Positions 27,577 to 36,287 of a DNA stretch of 64,000 bases are shown one piece after another (the first letter of the stretch is position 1; each line of letters begins with the position of its first letter). The stretch spans positions 1 through 64,000 of IMG/VR virus record IMGVR_UViG_3300036985_004568; one strand, given 5' to 3'. Below the pieces are notes generated by a model. That model worked only from the letters and a program-made list of their open reading frames with translations. It did no database searches and was not told where the DNA came from. This DNA is from a virus. Made by a program: the position numbers and the translations under genes.

Positions 27577-30500
27577 TTAAGAACCTCGGATCCACTTTAG
27601 AGACTTTAAAACCTTTTCTTAGGAAGTACCTACTGGTTAAAGGCACACAGTTTAAGGGTAGGTTGTTCTCCTGTCCTAATAAACAGGCTCATAAAAACCT
27701 GGATATTAAACCAGGTTGTAATTTTCTGGATAAAGAGGAAACTAAATTTTATTGCTATGTTTGCCTCCCCGGGCATGAAGAAGTAAGGACCTCATTAGGG
27801 CTTAAACCTATTAAAGATCTACTTATAGGGGAAAAGGTATATACAAGACTGGGACAAGAGACAACCCTTATTAATAAAGTAAAACATGATCCCCAGTATG
27901 CTATCATAAATTTGCAAACCGGCCTTACTCCTATTGGCCATAGTATGACCCAAAATCATGCGATTCCCATAATTAAACAAGAGCAAGTATATACAATGCC
28001 CTATATTGAATTAATTCCAAATAGGTATAAATTTTCTAGTAGGGCCTTTTATAGAAACCATATTTCTAAATATACTGATGTTTTAAATATCTTTAAAGTG
28101 CCCGCTAAAGATATTAGAGTTGGGGATTATTTATTATATCCAGAAACTAGACATATTACCGATTACTCTAAAATCTATACAGATAGAATAATTAAAAAAT
28201 ATACAAAAGGCCCCATGAATAAACGTATTACAAAAATTCCACTAGAGGACGACATTTTATGGATGTTTGGTCTCTATATTGCAGAGGGTAATACATATAG
28301 AGGAGGGGTAAGGTTTACTTTACATAAAAATGAAACTGCCTATCAAATAAAATTAAAGCAAATTTTTAAAACATATTTTGCTAAAGACTTAGTTGAGCGC
28401 GTTCATAATAATTCTTGGACTGCTACTTGTTCATCTACAGACCTAGAGCTTATTTTTAGAGAATTATTTAATGATTTAGCAGAAAATAAAATATATCCAT
28501 ATTTCTTTAATTATCTCCCTATTGATAAGCGGCATGCCTTATTTTCTGGAATAATGGCTGGGGATGGATCTAAAACAAGAGAATTTATTAAAATAACTAG
28601 TTCTGCCCTGATTGCACAATTATTTGATTTAGGTATATCCTTACATAAAATCCCTAGTTATCAAGAATACCCAGAATATACGGATAACATGGGAATTAGG
28701 CATTTAAAAACTTATAGTCTTTCTTTTATAAGACCCTCACTCAGGGGATTTTTTGAGACTATTGAAGGTGTTACTTATTTATTACAACAAGTAACTAAAA
28801 TTTCCTTATGTGGACAGGAGCCGGTATATGATATAACCGTAAAAGATCAAGATCATTCCTTTGTTGGAAAATTCTTTACTTTTTATAATTGTGGCGCATC
28901 TGGTGATATCGTAGATGCAGTACATCTTTTAGAGGCTAGACCTATAACTGGTTCAGGTTTTCATGATACAATAGAATACTTATGTAAGTTAGTTAAGGTA
29001 CCATTTGAATTGGCTGAAGAGACCCCAGAGTCTAAATTTATGCAAGAGGTAGAGGCCTTCTTGGGTGCTTTAGTGTCCAAAGCCCATACTAATCTTAAAA
29101 ATTTAGTAGTTACTCAGCCCGAACATCCGGCGGTTAAACTATTACAGACTAAGGGATGGTTAAATAGTGTAGACACCTATAAACTTGGATTGATCCAAGC
29201 GGTTAAGGAGAATAAGTCCCAGAAATTGATGGATGTTTGTAACTTTTTAAATTTAGACCTTAATCACTTAGTTAATGGTATTATTATTCCAATTGAGTTT
29301 AAGCATAAGTTAATAGGATTTCAGATCAGAGCCACTGATTTAAATACATTAGGGGGCATGAAGTATAAGACTTATTTATCTACTAGTAAAGGATTGTTTA
29401 ACCTAGATAATATTGATGCCTCCCAACCAGTCTATATAGTAGAAGGGGCCTCATCTGTTATAGTTATGCATAACTTTGGAATAGACAATGTTGTTTCTAC
29501 CTTAGGTAACGGATTAAATGAATCCCACTATGAGGCATTAATTTCTAAGGATGTTAAAGATGTATGTGTATTATATGACAATGATGAAGGTGGAGAGTTA
29601 GGTAGAAAACGGGGTTGTGAGACATTTGTAGGTAAGGGCGAGATCAAACTAAACTTCAAACTATTGTCTAAGGAGAATGACCCGGCCGATTATGTGTTGG
29701 CAGGTAATAAATTAGAAACTTTACCAACATTAACTTTATGGGATTACCTTTTACACAAAGGATATAAAGAGTTGATGTTAAAGTATGTAGCAGCACAGCA
29801 GGATTTAATTGATAAAGAGAAGTTGGTTAATATACTAGCTAAAGAACTAGATGTTCCTAAGAGCATACTCTTGGAAGAAATCCATAAGTATGAAAGCACA
29901 ATAAGTGAAGTTCCCACCATCATGTCTTTAAAAGAGAAGGAAAGTATTATTGAGACTATTAATACTTTCGAAAAATGGGCATGGAGTCGTGGGGAATTAC
30001 TGGGAATAAAATCATTTGATTGCTTTGATAAATGCTTTGATGGATTACAGGAAGGATTGATTTTGGTAGGTGGTGCGCCTAACGTAGGAAAATGCTTAAG
30101 TGGGGAGACTCTTATCCAAACTACTTTAGGGTTAGTTCCGATACAGAACCTATTTAAAGAAAAAAATAAAGTAATAGGTACATTTACTAATCCTACAGAT
30201 AAATTCTCAGTTCCCGGCCCACTTAGTTTAGAGCCAGTAACCAAACTTTATTATACAAAAAGTAAATGTTATAAGGTAATTTTAAATAATGGCCGAGAAA
30301 TTATAGGAACGCCAGAACATCCCCTCTTAACTAATATTGGGGTATTTAAACAGCTTAAAGAACTCACTTTAAAGGACCAACTAATAACTAGTAATGGGGC
30401 AAATATTTGGGGGACTAAAGTTACTTTAAATAAATTTGTGCCTTCCCAACAATTATTGGCTACTGCAACCATAATTCCTAAAATGTATCCAATAGAATTA

Positions 30501-32129
30501 ACCAAAGATTTAGCCTTTTTACTCGGATTATATATAGGAGATGGCGCATGTTTTGCTCCAGATTTTTCTATTACCCAAAAAACACCGTATAATACAACTA
30601 TAAATAAACTGATTAAAAAACTCTTTGGTATTAGGCCCCACACATATAAATTGGAATTGTCGGCAGGTAGGTTAATTCGAACCTATTTTGAGGAAATATT
30701 AGGAGTGCCCTATGTTACAGGTGGGTATAAAGAAGTCCCTTCTTGTATATGGACTGCCCCCAAAGAGGTTGTAGCTGCATTTATAAGTGGTTATTTTGCT
30801 GCCGATGGATATATAAATAAAACTAGAGTCGAGATTAGTTTAACTACAAAATCTTATAAAATGTCCCAACAATTGGCTACACTATTAGATAATTTTGGTG
30901 TAAGAAATTATATTAGGGTAGTAAATAGATGTGCATCTAATACTAAATTAAAAATTAAACGAAACTATTATACAGTTACAGTACGTGGAACCTATGAAGA
31001 TGCTGTACGTTTTAGAAGTGAAGTTTGTAGTAATCGTACGGGAAGATCCGGAAAATTCCATGCTCTAGAAAAATTAACTGGACAGTTTAATAGAAGTTAT
31101 CAGCCACTTAGGACGAATACAGGTATACGGTTTGAGCCTATGGGAATAAAAGAAATAATTTATTTAACAAAAGAACAAGAAGTATATGATATTAGTGTAC
31201 CAACAACGCACCAGTTTATTGCTAATGGCATTGTAAGTCATAATAGCGCGCTTACAACGTCAATAGCCTGTAGAATTATGGAGACCACTCCAAATCCCTA
31301 TATTATCTATTTGAGTATAGACGATTCTGCTATTATAACTACGGCTAGATTTTTAGCTAACTTATCTGGTATTCCTATTAATATTGTTTCAAATCCTAAA
31401 CATCGTATTGTTGAAAATAAGTATTATACGGATGCCGAAAGAAAAGATTTGATGGTGCGTAGAGAAAAGGCCCTAGAGTATATGCGTAAACATGTGACTG
31501 TCTTTAATTTGAAGGATGCGTCTAGTGGATATACTATTGAATATTTAAATACACTCTTTAAATCCCTAGAACCTATTATTAAAGATAAGAAGGTTGTCTT
31601 AATAGTGGATAATCTGCATAAATTACGAAGTCTTAGGGATTTTAAGAGTGATAAGTCTTTGGTGGACTCTGTATGTAGTAATTTAAAGATTCTTTCAGGT
31701 GTGTACAAGTGCCCAGTAATAGCCACTGTTGAACATACAAAGGCATCTATACAATTAGGTGAAGTTGGAGGTTCGGCGATAAAAGAGTCCTCTTCGTTGC
31801 ATTATGATGCTAATTTAATTCTGACTGTTGTGCTAAAGCAGGTGGTTGGTACCTTTAAATTGGTTGATGTAATAGTTAGTAAAAATAAAATGAGTACTTT
31901 TATTGGAGCCCTACCCTTTAGACTATATCCTGATCAAAGTAGAATGGAAGCCTGTGATGGAAATGCCTCTAACTTTGGATTACCCCAGGATGGACCTGTA
32001 TCCCAAGAAGTTAAAACTGAACCTATTACTCAAGGAGAACCTGATGGAAAAATTTCAAGTAATGGAGAAGGAAATCCTATTAATAAAGAACAAGGAACTC
32101 CAGGAGTGGGTACGGAAGAGCCTAAATAA
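27573..32129 (+). CDS. Bifunctional primase-helicase with two inteins
   Basis: 1518 residues, of which 758 remain after excision of inteins at residues 64-439 and 841-1224. The N-terminal zinc domain has C34, H40, C61 and the Cys just after intein 1; a Toprim domain follows (I-V-E-G-A-S-S near residue 623, L-Y-D-N-D-E-G-G near 668) and a DnaB/RecA-type helicase whose Walker A G-G-A-P-N-V-G-K/S is split by intein 2. Walker B is V-V-L-I-V-D-N near 1345. The plan is that of T7 gp4-type primase-helicases: RNA primer synthesis plus hexameric unwinding at the fork. Both insertions hit essential sites, so the product is inactive until spliced. The end overlaps the HD gene by 86 bases. Confidence 0.88.
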   Translation: MIKNLGSTLETLKPFLRKYLLVKGTQFKGRLFSCPNKQAHKNLDIKPGCNFLDKEETKFYCYVCLPGHEEVRTSLGLKPIKDLLIGEKVYTRLGQETTLINKVKHDPQYAIINLQTGLTPIGHSMTQNHAIPIIKQEQVYTMPYIELIPNRYKFSSRAFYRNHISKYTDVLNIFKVPAKDIRVGDYLLYPETRHITDYSKIYTDRIIKKYTKGPMNKRITKIPLEDDILWMFGLYIAEGNTYRGGVRFTLHKNETAYQIKLKQIFKTYFAKDLVERVHNNSWTATCSSTDLELIFRELFNDLAENKIYPYFFNYLPIDKRHALFSGIMAGDGSKTREFIKITSSALIAQLFDLGISLHKIPSYQEYPEYTDNMGIRHLKTYSLSFIRPSLRGFFETIEGVTYLLQQVTKISLCGQEPVYDITVKDQDHSFVGKFFTFYNCGASGDIVDAVHLLEARPITGSGFHDTIEYLCKLVKVPFELAEETPESKFMQEVEAFLGALVSKAHTNLKNLVVTQPEHPAVKLLQTKGWLNSVDTYKLGLIQAVKENKSQKLMDVCNFLNLDLNHLVNGIIIPIEFKHKLIGFQIRATDLNTLGGMKYKTYLSTSKGLFNLDNIDASQPVYIVEGASSVIVMHNFGIDNVVSTLGNGLNESHYEALISKDVKDVCVLYDNDEGGELGRKRGCETFVGKGEIKLNFKLLSKENDPADYVLAGNKLETLPTLTLWDYLLHKGYKELMLKYVAAQQDLIDKEKLVNILAKELDVPKSILLEEIHKYESTISEVPTIMSLKEKESIIETINTFEKWAWSRGELLGIKSFDCFDKCFDGLQEGLILVGGAPNVGKCLSGETLIQTTLGLVPIQNLFKEKNKVIGTFTNPTDKFSVPGPLSLEPVTKLYYTKSKCYKVILNNGREIIGTPEHPLLTNIGVFKQLKELTLKDQLITSNGANIWGTKVTLNKFVPSQQLLATATIIPKMYPIELTKDLAFLLGLYIGDGACFAPDFSITQKTPYNTTINKLIKKLFGIRPHTYKLELSAGRLIRTYFEEILGVPYVTGGYKEVPSCIWTAPKEVVAAFISGYFAADGYINKTRVEISLTTKSYKMSQQLATLLDNFGVRNYIRVVNRCASNTKLKIKRNYYTVTVRGTYEDAVRFRSEVCSNRTGRSGKFHALEKLTGQFNRSYQPLRTNTGIRFEPMGIKEIIYLTKEQEVYDISVPTTHQFIANGIVSHNSALTTSIACRIMETTPNPYIIYLSIDDSAIITTARFLANLSGIPINIVSNPKHRIVENKYYTDAERKDLMVRREKALEYMRKHVTVFNLKDASSGYTIEYLNTLFKSLEPIIKDKKVVLIVDNLHKLRSLRDFKSDKSLVDSVCSNLKILSGVYKCPVIATVEHTKASIQLGEVGGSAIKESSSLHYDANLILTVVLKQVVGTFKLVDVIVSKNKMSTFIGALPFRLYPDQSRMEACDGNASNFGLPQDGPVSQEVKTEPITQGEPDGKISSNGEGNPINKEQGTPGVGTEEPK
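27762..28889 (+). other. Intein 1 of the primase-helicase, with LAGLIDADG endonuclease
   Basis: 376 residues from Cys64 to Asn439. It begins C-L-P-G-H-E-E-V and ends K-F-F-T-F-Y-N before a +1 Cys. Two LAGLIDADG-like motifs, F-G-L-Y-I-A-E-G-N and F-S-G-I-M-A-G-D-G-S, mark a homing endonuclease. Block B is M-T-Q-N-H-A-I-P. The residue before the final Asn is Tyr, where His is usual, so splicing may be slow or use another helper residue. It splits the zinc-binding domain just before its last Cys ligand. Confidence 0.85.
30093..31244 (+). other. Intein 2 of the primase-helicase, with LAGLIDADG endonuclease
   Basis: 384 residues from Cys841 to Asn1224, ending I-V-S-H-N before a +1 Ser. Block B is G-T-P-E-H-P-L-L-T; endonuclease motifs L-G-L-Y-I-G-D-G-A and S-G-Y-F-A-A-D-G-Y are present. 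Inserted exactly between Lys and Ser of the helicase Walker A loop, a favoured site for inteins in P-loop ATPases. Confidence 0.9.
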
Positions 32130-32586
32130 TACTCCCGACTATTTCTTTAAGGGTTGGGCATCCTCCACAGGTAAATACCATCCCGCGTGTACCTGTAAAG
32201 ATGGGGGCCTAGTAGTGCATGTTAAACGCGCTGTTTACATTGCTAATAGGCTATGTGGTGGGTGGGGTTTAGTAGAAGAAAATAGGGATATAGTTCTAGC
32301 TGCAACTATTCTACATGATATAGCTAAAGTTGGGCAGGGATCTGGTCCTTATATAGACTATGTTAATCATCCATTAAATGCTGAGAAGTATTTAATACAA
32401 GACAGCCTTACTCCAGAATTATATACTAAAATTAATAATTGTATACGTCATCATATGGGACTATGGACTCCCGATGGAGTTAAGAAGCCCCTTACAGAGT
32501 ATAGTTTGCTAGAATTGGCAACCTACTCAGCGGACTATATGGCAACTACTAAGGACTTGATTACTCCGGAGGACACACTTGGATAA
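32044..32586 (+). CDS. HD-domain metal-dependent phosphohydrolase
   Basis: 180 residues from ATG 32044 behind AAGGAG, within the end of the primase-helicase frame; the longer frame to 31903 is rejected. G-G-L-V-V-H-V near residue 58, I-L-H-D-I-A-K-V-G near 90, N-H-P near 110 and I-R-H-H-M-G-L-W near 135 supply the His/Asp ligands. The order resembles the HD domain of YhaM-type 3'-5' exoribonucleases and related nucleotide phosphohydrolases. Substrate unknown; a nucleotide is likely given the replication neighbours. Confidence 0.8.
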   Translation: MEKFQVMEKEILLIKNKELQEWVRKSLNNTPDYFFKGWASSTGKYHPACTCKDGGLVVHVKRAVYIANRLCGGWGLVEENRDIVLAATILHDIAKVGQGSGPYIDYVNHPLNAEKYLIQDSLTPELYTKINNCIRHHMGLWTPDGVKKPLTEYSLLELATYSADYMATTKDLITPEDTLG

Positions 32587-33256
32587 ATTAGCCTTAGAGC
32601 AGAGAATTAAGGAACTAGCGCCCTGGTTTCACTATATAGAATTTCCTTATGGTTTAAAGTCCAGAGAGTGCAAGGACCTCAAACATGATGTCTATAACCA
32701 TCCTTTATCCCTAGCAGATAGATTGGAGAAAGTACTTCCAATTAATAGTGTAAAGGATAAATTGATTCTAGATATGGGGTGTAATGGAGGTTACTTTACT
32801 TACCTATATGCTAAAAATGGGGGTAGAGTGGATGCAATGGACCTTAATCGACGTTATGTGGATCAAACTAAATTTGTACGGGAAGTCTTCTCTGAGGAAT
32901 TTAGTACCATGCCAACAGTGTCTATGGCCGATATTGAAACATTAGCAATGCCTCCAGAAACTTACGATATAAGTTTAGGACTAGGTCTTTTATATCACGT
33001 CCCTAATCCCGTCCTTGCCTTACATAATTTCTATAAGGTAACTAAAACGGGAGGACTTTGCATCTTAGAGTCTAATTGCTCTCCTAAAATACCAGAAGGT
33101 ACTGTAGAATTTATGGGAAATATTAAACCATATAGTGCAGTCTGGAGATTTTCTGCACAGACATTAAGAGATATGGTAGAGTATGTCGGATTTAATGTAG
33201 AGGAAAGTATTGTATTTTCTGCCGGTAATAGGATAATCATATACGCCACTAAATGA
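32579..33256 (+). CDS. CmoB-like SAM-dependent methyltransferase
   Basis: 225 residues from TTG with GGAGG upstream, overlapping the HD gene by eight bases. P-W-F-H-Y-I-E-F near residue 15 and the class I motif I-L-D-M-G-C-N-G-G-Y-F-T near 63, A-M-D-L-N near 85, G-L-L-Y-H-V near 137 and L-E-S-N near 162. The P-W-x-H-x-I-E start and spacing resemble tRNA wobble-uridine CmoB and the DUF1698 group, which act on tRNA; that assignment is tentative. It might instead modify phage DNA bases. Confidence 0.72.
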   Translation: MDKLALEQRIKELAPWFHYIEFPYGLKSRECKDLKHDVYNHPLSLADRLEKVLPINSVKDKLILDMGCNGGYFTYLYAKNGGRVDAMDLNRRYVDQTKFVREVFSEEFSTMPTVSMADIETLAMPPETYDISLGLGLLYHVPNPVLALHNFYKVTKTGGLCILESNCSPKIPEGTVEFMGNIKPYSAVWRFSAQTLRDMVEYVGFNVEESIVFSAGNRIIIYATK

Positions 33257-33513
33257 GTATTAGAAATAATAAATTTAAAGTAGGCCAGATTTGGAAACGG
33301 ACCTTTTCTGATGCAGTCATGTATCAGATTGTATCTTGTAATAAGGGTAAAAATACGTATGCTGACTTTGATCCTATACTATGTAAACGATGTACTATTA
33401 ATTCCATGTTACTACCACCAAAGTGTAATTTAGGATATTGTTGTAGACTACATGTAAATAATACTCATATTAAAAAGTTAACAAAACTTGAAGCATTACT
33501 GGAGAATTTTTAA
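33253..33513 (+). CDS. Zinc-binding beta-barrel-like tail-family protein
   Basis: 86 residues, coupled to both neighbours. F-K-V-G-Q-I-W-K-R-T opening, Y-Q-I-V-S-C, L-C-K-R-C-T pair, C-x(5)-CC, and H-I-K-K-L-T-K-L-E-A-L-L-E-N-F tail. It sits immediately before the DNA polymerase, so the tail family also reaches into the replication operon. Confidence 0.75.
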   Translation: MSIRNNKFKVGQIWKRTFSDAVMYQIVSCNKGKNTYADFDPILCKRCTINSMLLPPKCNLGYCCRLHVNNTHIKKLTKLEALLENF

Positions 33514-35843
33514 TGAAATTTACTTGTACAGATTGTGCATTAAAGAAGGTAGGTTGTGTGACTGGGGAAGGTTTAACTCCGGCACTAATTATGATTGTTT
33601 CAGATAGGCCTACACTGGATGAGGTTAATAATAAGACGGGATTTTCTGGTAAATCTAATGAACAAATAAATTCCTATCTTACTTTGGCTGAAATTCCATT
33701 AGATAAGGTCTATAAGACCTACATAGTTAAGGGATATGTAAAGTCTGGAGCAACAGTTGGTATTGTATCTATTCGTAAGTGTGTACCACATTTAGTCGAA
33801 GAAATTAAATTAGTAAAACCAAAAGTAATAGTACTTCTTGGAGCTACTGCATATAAGGGATTCAAAGGTAAGTCGGGATCTGGAACATACTACTATGATG
33901 AGGAGTTTAGTGCTTGGATAGTCTACAGTTTCCATCCAATGAAGCCAATATATTCTGGGCAAGAGGACGACTTTATGCAGATCGTCTCTCATTTTAAATT
34001 AGCCAAGGAATTAGTAACTCGTAATACTACTCAGACTTTAGCAAAACCAAATGTGGTAGTTGTGCACACCCTGGAAGAATTACAGGCCGTAAAGTCCACA
34101 CTTATGGTAGCCAGTGAATGTGGGATTGACTGTGAAACTACAGGATTAAATCTACAGAAAGATAAATTATTAACTATAGGGTTTGCTACAAAAGAGTTTG
34201 TTATTGGAGTAATCTATAGAAAGGAAATGCAGCAAGATCTTCAGGATATTTTTAATGTACGTAAAATTATTGGGCATAACTTAAAATTTGATATTCAAGT
34301 ATTAAGAAGTAATGGTTTAATCTCTAAGAATGTGGCTGCAGATACAATGCTAGAGCATTATGTGTTAGAACCAATCTCCACAAGTAGGGACCTAGTAAGT
34401 TTGTGTCTTAAGGAGTTTCAAACTACTTTCGAAAAGAACCTAGACTATACCACTCTTTTTGTTAATGGGATAACTTCAGAAATTGAGAACTTACTCGCGG
34501 AACGCGGGGCCCTGGATGCCTATTTATCATTCCTACTCCATGAAAAATTTATTGCTCGTATCCAAGCAGACAAGACTATGAGTAGTTTCTTTTCCAATTG
34601 TGTTATGCCAATTTTAGATTTACTTTGTGAAATAGAGTTTAATGGAATCCATATTGATCAAAATGAGTTGTTCTCTGCTGAAACAGTACTAAACTATGAG
34701 TTGAAGGCTAGGGAGGCGGATATACTAGCTGACCCTGTAGTACAACATTTCGCACAAAAGGAGAATCTAACAGAGATAAATCTTGGCTCACCTAAGCAAA
34801 TGAGTACCTTAATATATAAGTATCTTCACTTTCCAGTACTACGAGAGCAAGGAAGGACAACAGCAAAAGATGTTATAGAGAAGTTAAATGAGACACAAAA
34901 GAATCCTTTTATAACTAAACTCTTAGAGTATAGAAACATGTCCAAGCTACGAGATACTTATATTAAAGGGCTTAAAGAGGCCCTAGATCGTTCTGGTGAA
35001 GATAGGGTACATGTGCAGTATAATCAGACGGTAGTAGTTACTGGACGCTTGAGTTGTTCCGCGCCTAACCTTCAGACTATTCCTAAGGCAGTAGAGAACG
35101 CTAAGACAATTAGAAAGATGTTTGGTGCGCGTTTGGGTTATTCTTTAGTAGAAATGGATTTTAAGCAACTAGAATTTAGAATTTGGGCACATCTTTCCAA
35201 AGATGCAGCAATGTTAAACATGTTAGAGGCTGGAGGGGATATCCATAGAAATATAGCCGCCCTATTAAATGGCGTAGCTGAGCCCCAGGTAACAGATTCC
35301 CAAAGATACCAAGCAAAAGAAATTTGTTTTGGTTTGATTTATGGCATGGGTGTAACCACTATGTCTGATAGAACTGGAATAACGGTAGAAGAGGCAACAC
35401 GTATAAAGAATGACTTCTTCTCAACTTTTCCTGAAGCTACTATATGGATTAAACAGGTACAAGACTTTGGATTAAAGCATAAGTATGTGCTAACTCCTTT
35501 TGGACGTAAAATTCCAATTGTGTATAATCCTAATGATAAAGAACAGATAGCCAGTGCACAACGTCATGCAGTTAACTATCCTATCCAAAGCACCGGTGGA
35601 GACCTTACAAATATTACTGGAGTATATCTAAAGAAACTGATGATTACGGAAGGGATTAATGCTAAAATTGTACTAAACGTCCATGACTCCTTAGTATGGG
35701 AGGTCAAGGACGAGGAAATAGTTAAATTTAAGCCAGTTGCCCTAGAAGCAATTAAAATGATTAGTGATAAGATCAATTTTAGGGCATTTTTACAGGCCTC
35801 TTTTACTCAAGGTAAGAATCTTGGAGAGTTAGTTGAACTTTAA
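33513..35843 (+). CDS. Uracil-DNA-glycosylase-like domain fused to family A DNA polymerase
   Basis: 776 residues. Residues 1-170 resemble family 4 uracil-DNA glycosylases: C-T-D-C-A-L-K-K-V-G-C and a fourth Cys (I-R-K-C-V-P-H-L near 92) for an iron-sulphur cluster, F-S-G-K-S-N-E-Q, V-I-V-L-L-G-A-T-A and S-F-H-P-M near 148; the usual catalytic G-E-A-P-G is replaced. Residues 185-340 are a DEDD 3'-5' exonuclease (I-D-C-E-T-T-G-L, G-H-N-L-K-F-D, A-L-D-A-Y). The PolA core carries motif A M-D-F-K-Q-L-E-F-R near 547, motif B K-E-I-C-F-G-L-I-Y-G near 604 and motif C V-H-D-S-L near 722. No 5' nuclease domain; gene 17958 supplies it. The principal phage replicative polymerase. Confidence 0.88.
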   Translation: MKFTCTDCALKKVGCVTGEGLTPALIMIVSDRPTLDEVNNKTGFSGKSNEQINSYLTLAEIPLDKVYKTYIVKGYVKSGATVGIVSIRKCVPHLVEEIKLVKPKVIVLLGATAYKGFKGKSGSGTYYYDEEFSAWIVYSFHPMKPIYSGQEDDFMQIVSHFKLAKELVTRNTTQTLAKPNVVVVHTLEELQAVKSTLMVASECGIDCETTGLNLQKDKLLTIGFATKEFVIGVIYRKEMQQDLQDIFNVRKIIGHNLKFDIQVLRSNGLISKNVAADTMLEHYVLEPISTSRDLVSLCLKEFQTTFEKNLDYTTLFVNGITSEIENLLAERGALDAYLSFLLHEKFIARIQADKTMSSFFSNCVMPILDLLCEIEFNGIHIDQNELFSAETVLNYELKAREADILADPVVQHFAQKENLTEINLGSPKQMSTLIYKYLHFPVLREQGRTTAKDVIEKLNETQKNPFITKLLEYRNMSKLRDTYIKGLKEALDRSGEDRVHVQYNQTVVVTGRLSCSAPNLQTIPKAVENAKTIRKMFGARLGYSLVEMDFKQLEFRIWAHLSKDAAMLNMLEAGGDIHRNIAALLNGVAEPQVTDSQRYQAKEICFGLIYGMGVTTMSDRTGITVEEATRIKNDFFSTFPEATIWIKQVQDFGLKHKYVLTPFGRKIPIVYNPNDKEQIASAQRHAVNYPIQSTGGDLTNITGVYLKKLMITEGINAKIVLNVHDSLVWEVKDEEIVKFKPVALEAIKMISDKINFRAFLQASFTQGKNLGELVEL

Positions 35844-35853
35844 ATCTAAATCT

Positions 35854-35869
35854 GGTATATAATATATAG
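35854..35869 (+). promoter_or_regulatory. 16-nt promoter-like element (exact copy)
   Basis: GGTATATAATATATAG in the 39-base gap between the polymerase and the gene at 35883, followed by GAGGGAG and the ATG 13 bases on. Would restart transcription for the recombination cluster. Confidence 0.72.
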
Positions 35870-35882
35870 TGAGGGAGTAATA

Positions 35883-36287
35883 ATGGGAAAAACTGTAATA
35901 AGGGCAAATGACTGTGGGGCAACCTTAAAGAAGGTCACTGAACGTTCCGGTAAGAATGGTCCCTACTTAATGTGGGAATTCCAAGATGACGGTGGGGAAC
36001 GTAAGGTTGGTTTCACAGATAGTGAAGTAATCCTAGGCAATAGGACATGGACATGGCTTCATATGTTAGGAATTTCTTTAAATGTTGGAGATACTATAGA
36101 ATTACAGGATTTGCAAGATATAGAATGTTTTATATTTCTGGATGATAAGGGCACTGTGAGAATGGTAACAGAGACCCTAACACCAGAACAAGTAGACAAT
36201 TCAGTAGAGCCTAACAGTGGTGTAATAACGCCAGTGGTTACTCCGGAGCTTCCGGAGAAATCAGAGGCCGAGGGGTTATTCTCCTAA
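35883..36287 (+). CDS. Probable single-stranded DNA-binding protein (SSB-like)
   Basis: 134 residues. Residues 1-95 are beta-rich (T-L-K-K-V-T-E-R-S-G-K-N-G-P-Y-L-M-W-E-F) with W-T-W-L-H-M, a Pro-rich spacer and an acidic end (E-K-S-E-A-E-G-L-F-S). An OB-like body plus acidic tip with a Phe near the end is the layout of SSB proteins, whose tip recruits partners. Position between polymerase and recombination nuclease agrees. Assignment rests on layout, not on a clear family motif. Confidence 0.58.
   Translation: MGKTVIRANDCGATLKKVTERSGKNGPYLMWEFQDDGGERKVGFTDSEVILGNRTWTWLHMLGISLNVGDTIELQDLQDIECFIFLDDKGTVRMVTETLTPEQVDNSVEPNSGVITPVVTPELPEKSEAEGLFS

Noticed and set aside
29744-30244. 166-codon minus-strand frame in the primase-helicase gene
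   Set aside because: Shadow of the long + strand frame; no supporting signals.
27573-32129. Group I or II introns in the primase-helicase gene
   Set aside because: The reading frame is continuous through both insertions, and the ends carry protein splicing motifs.
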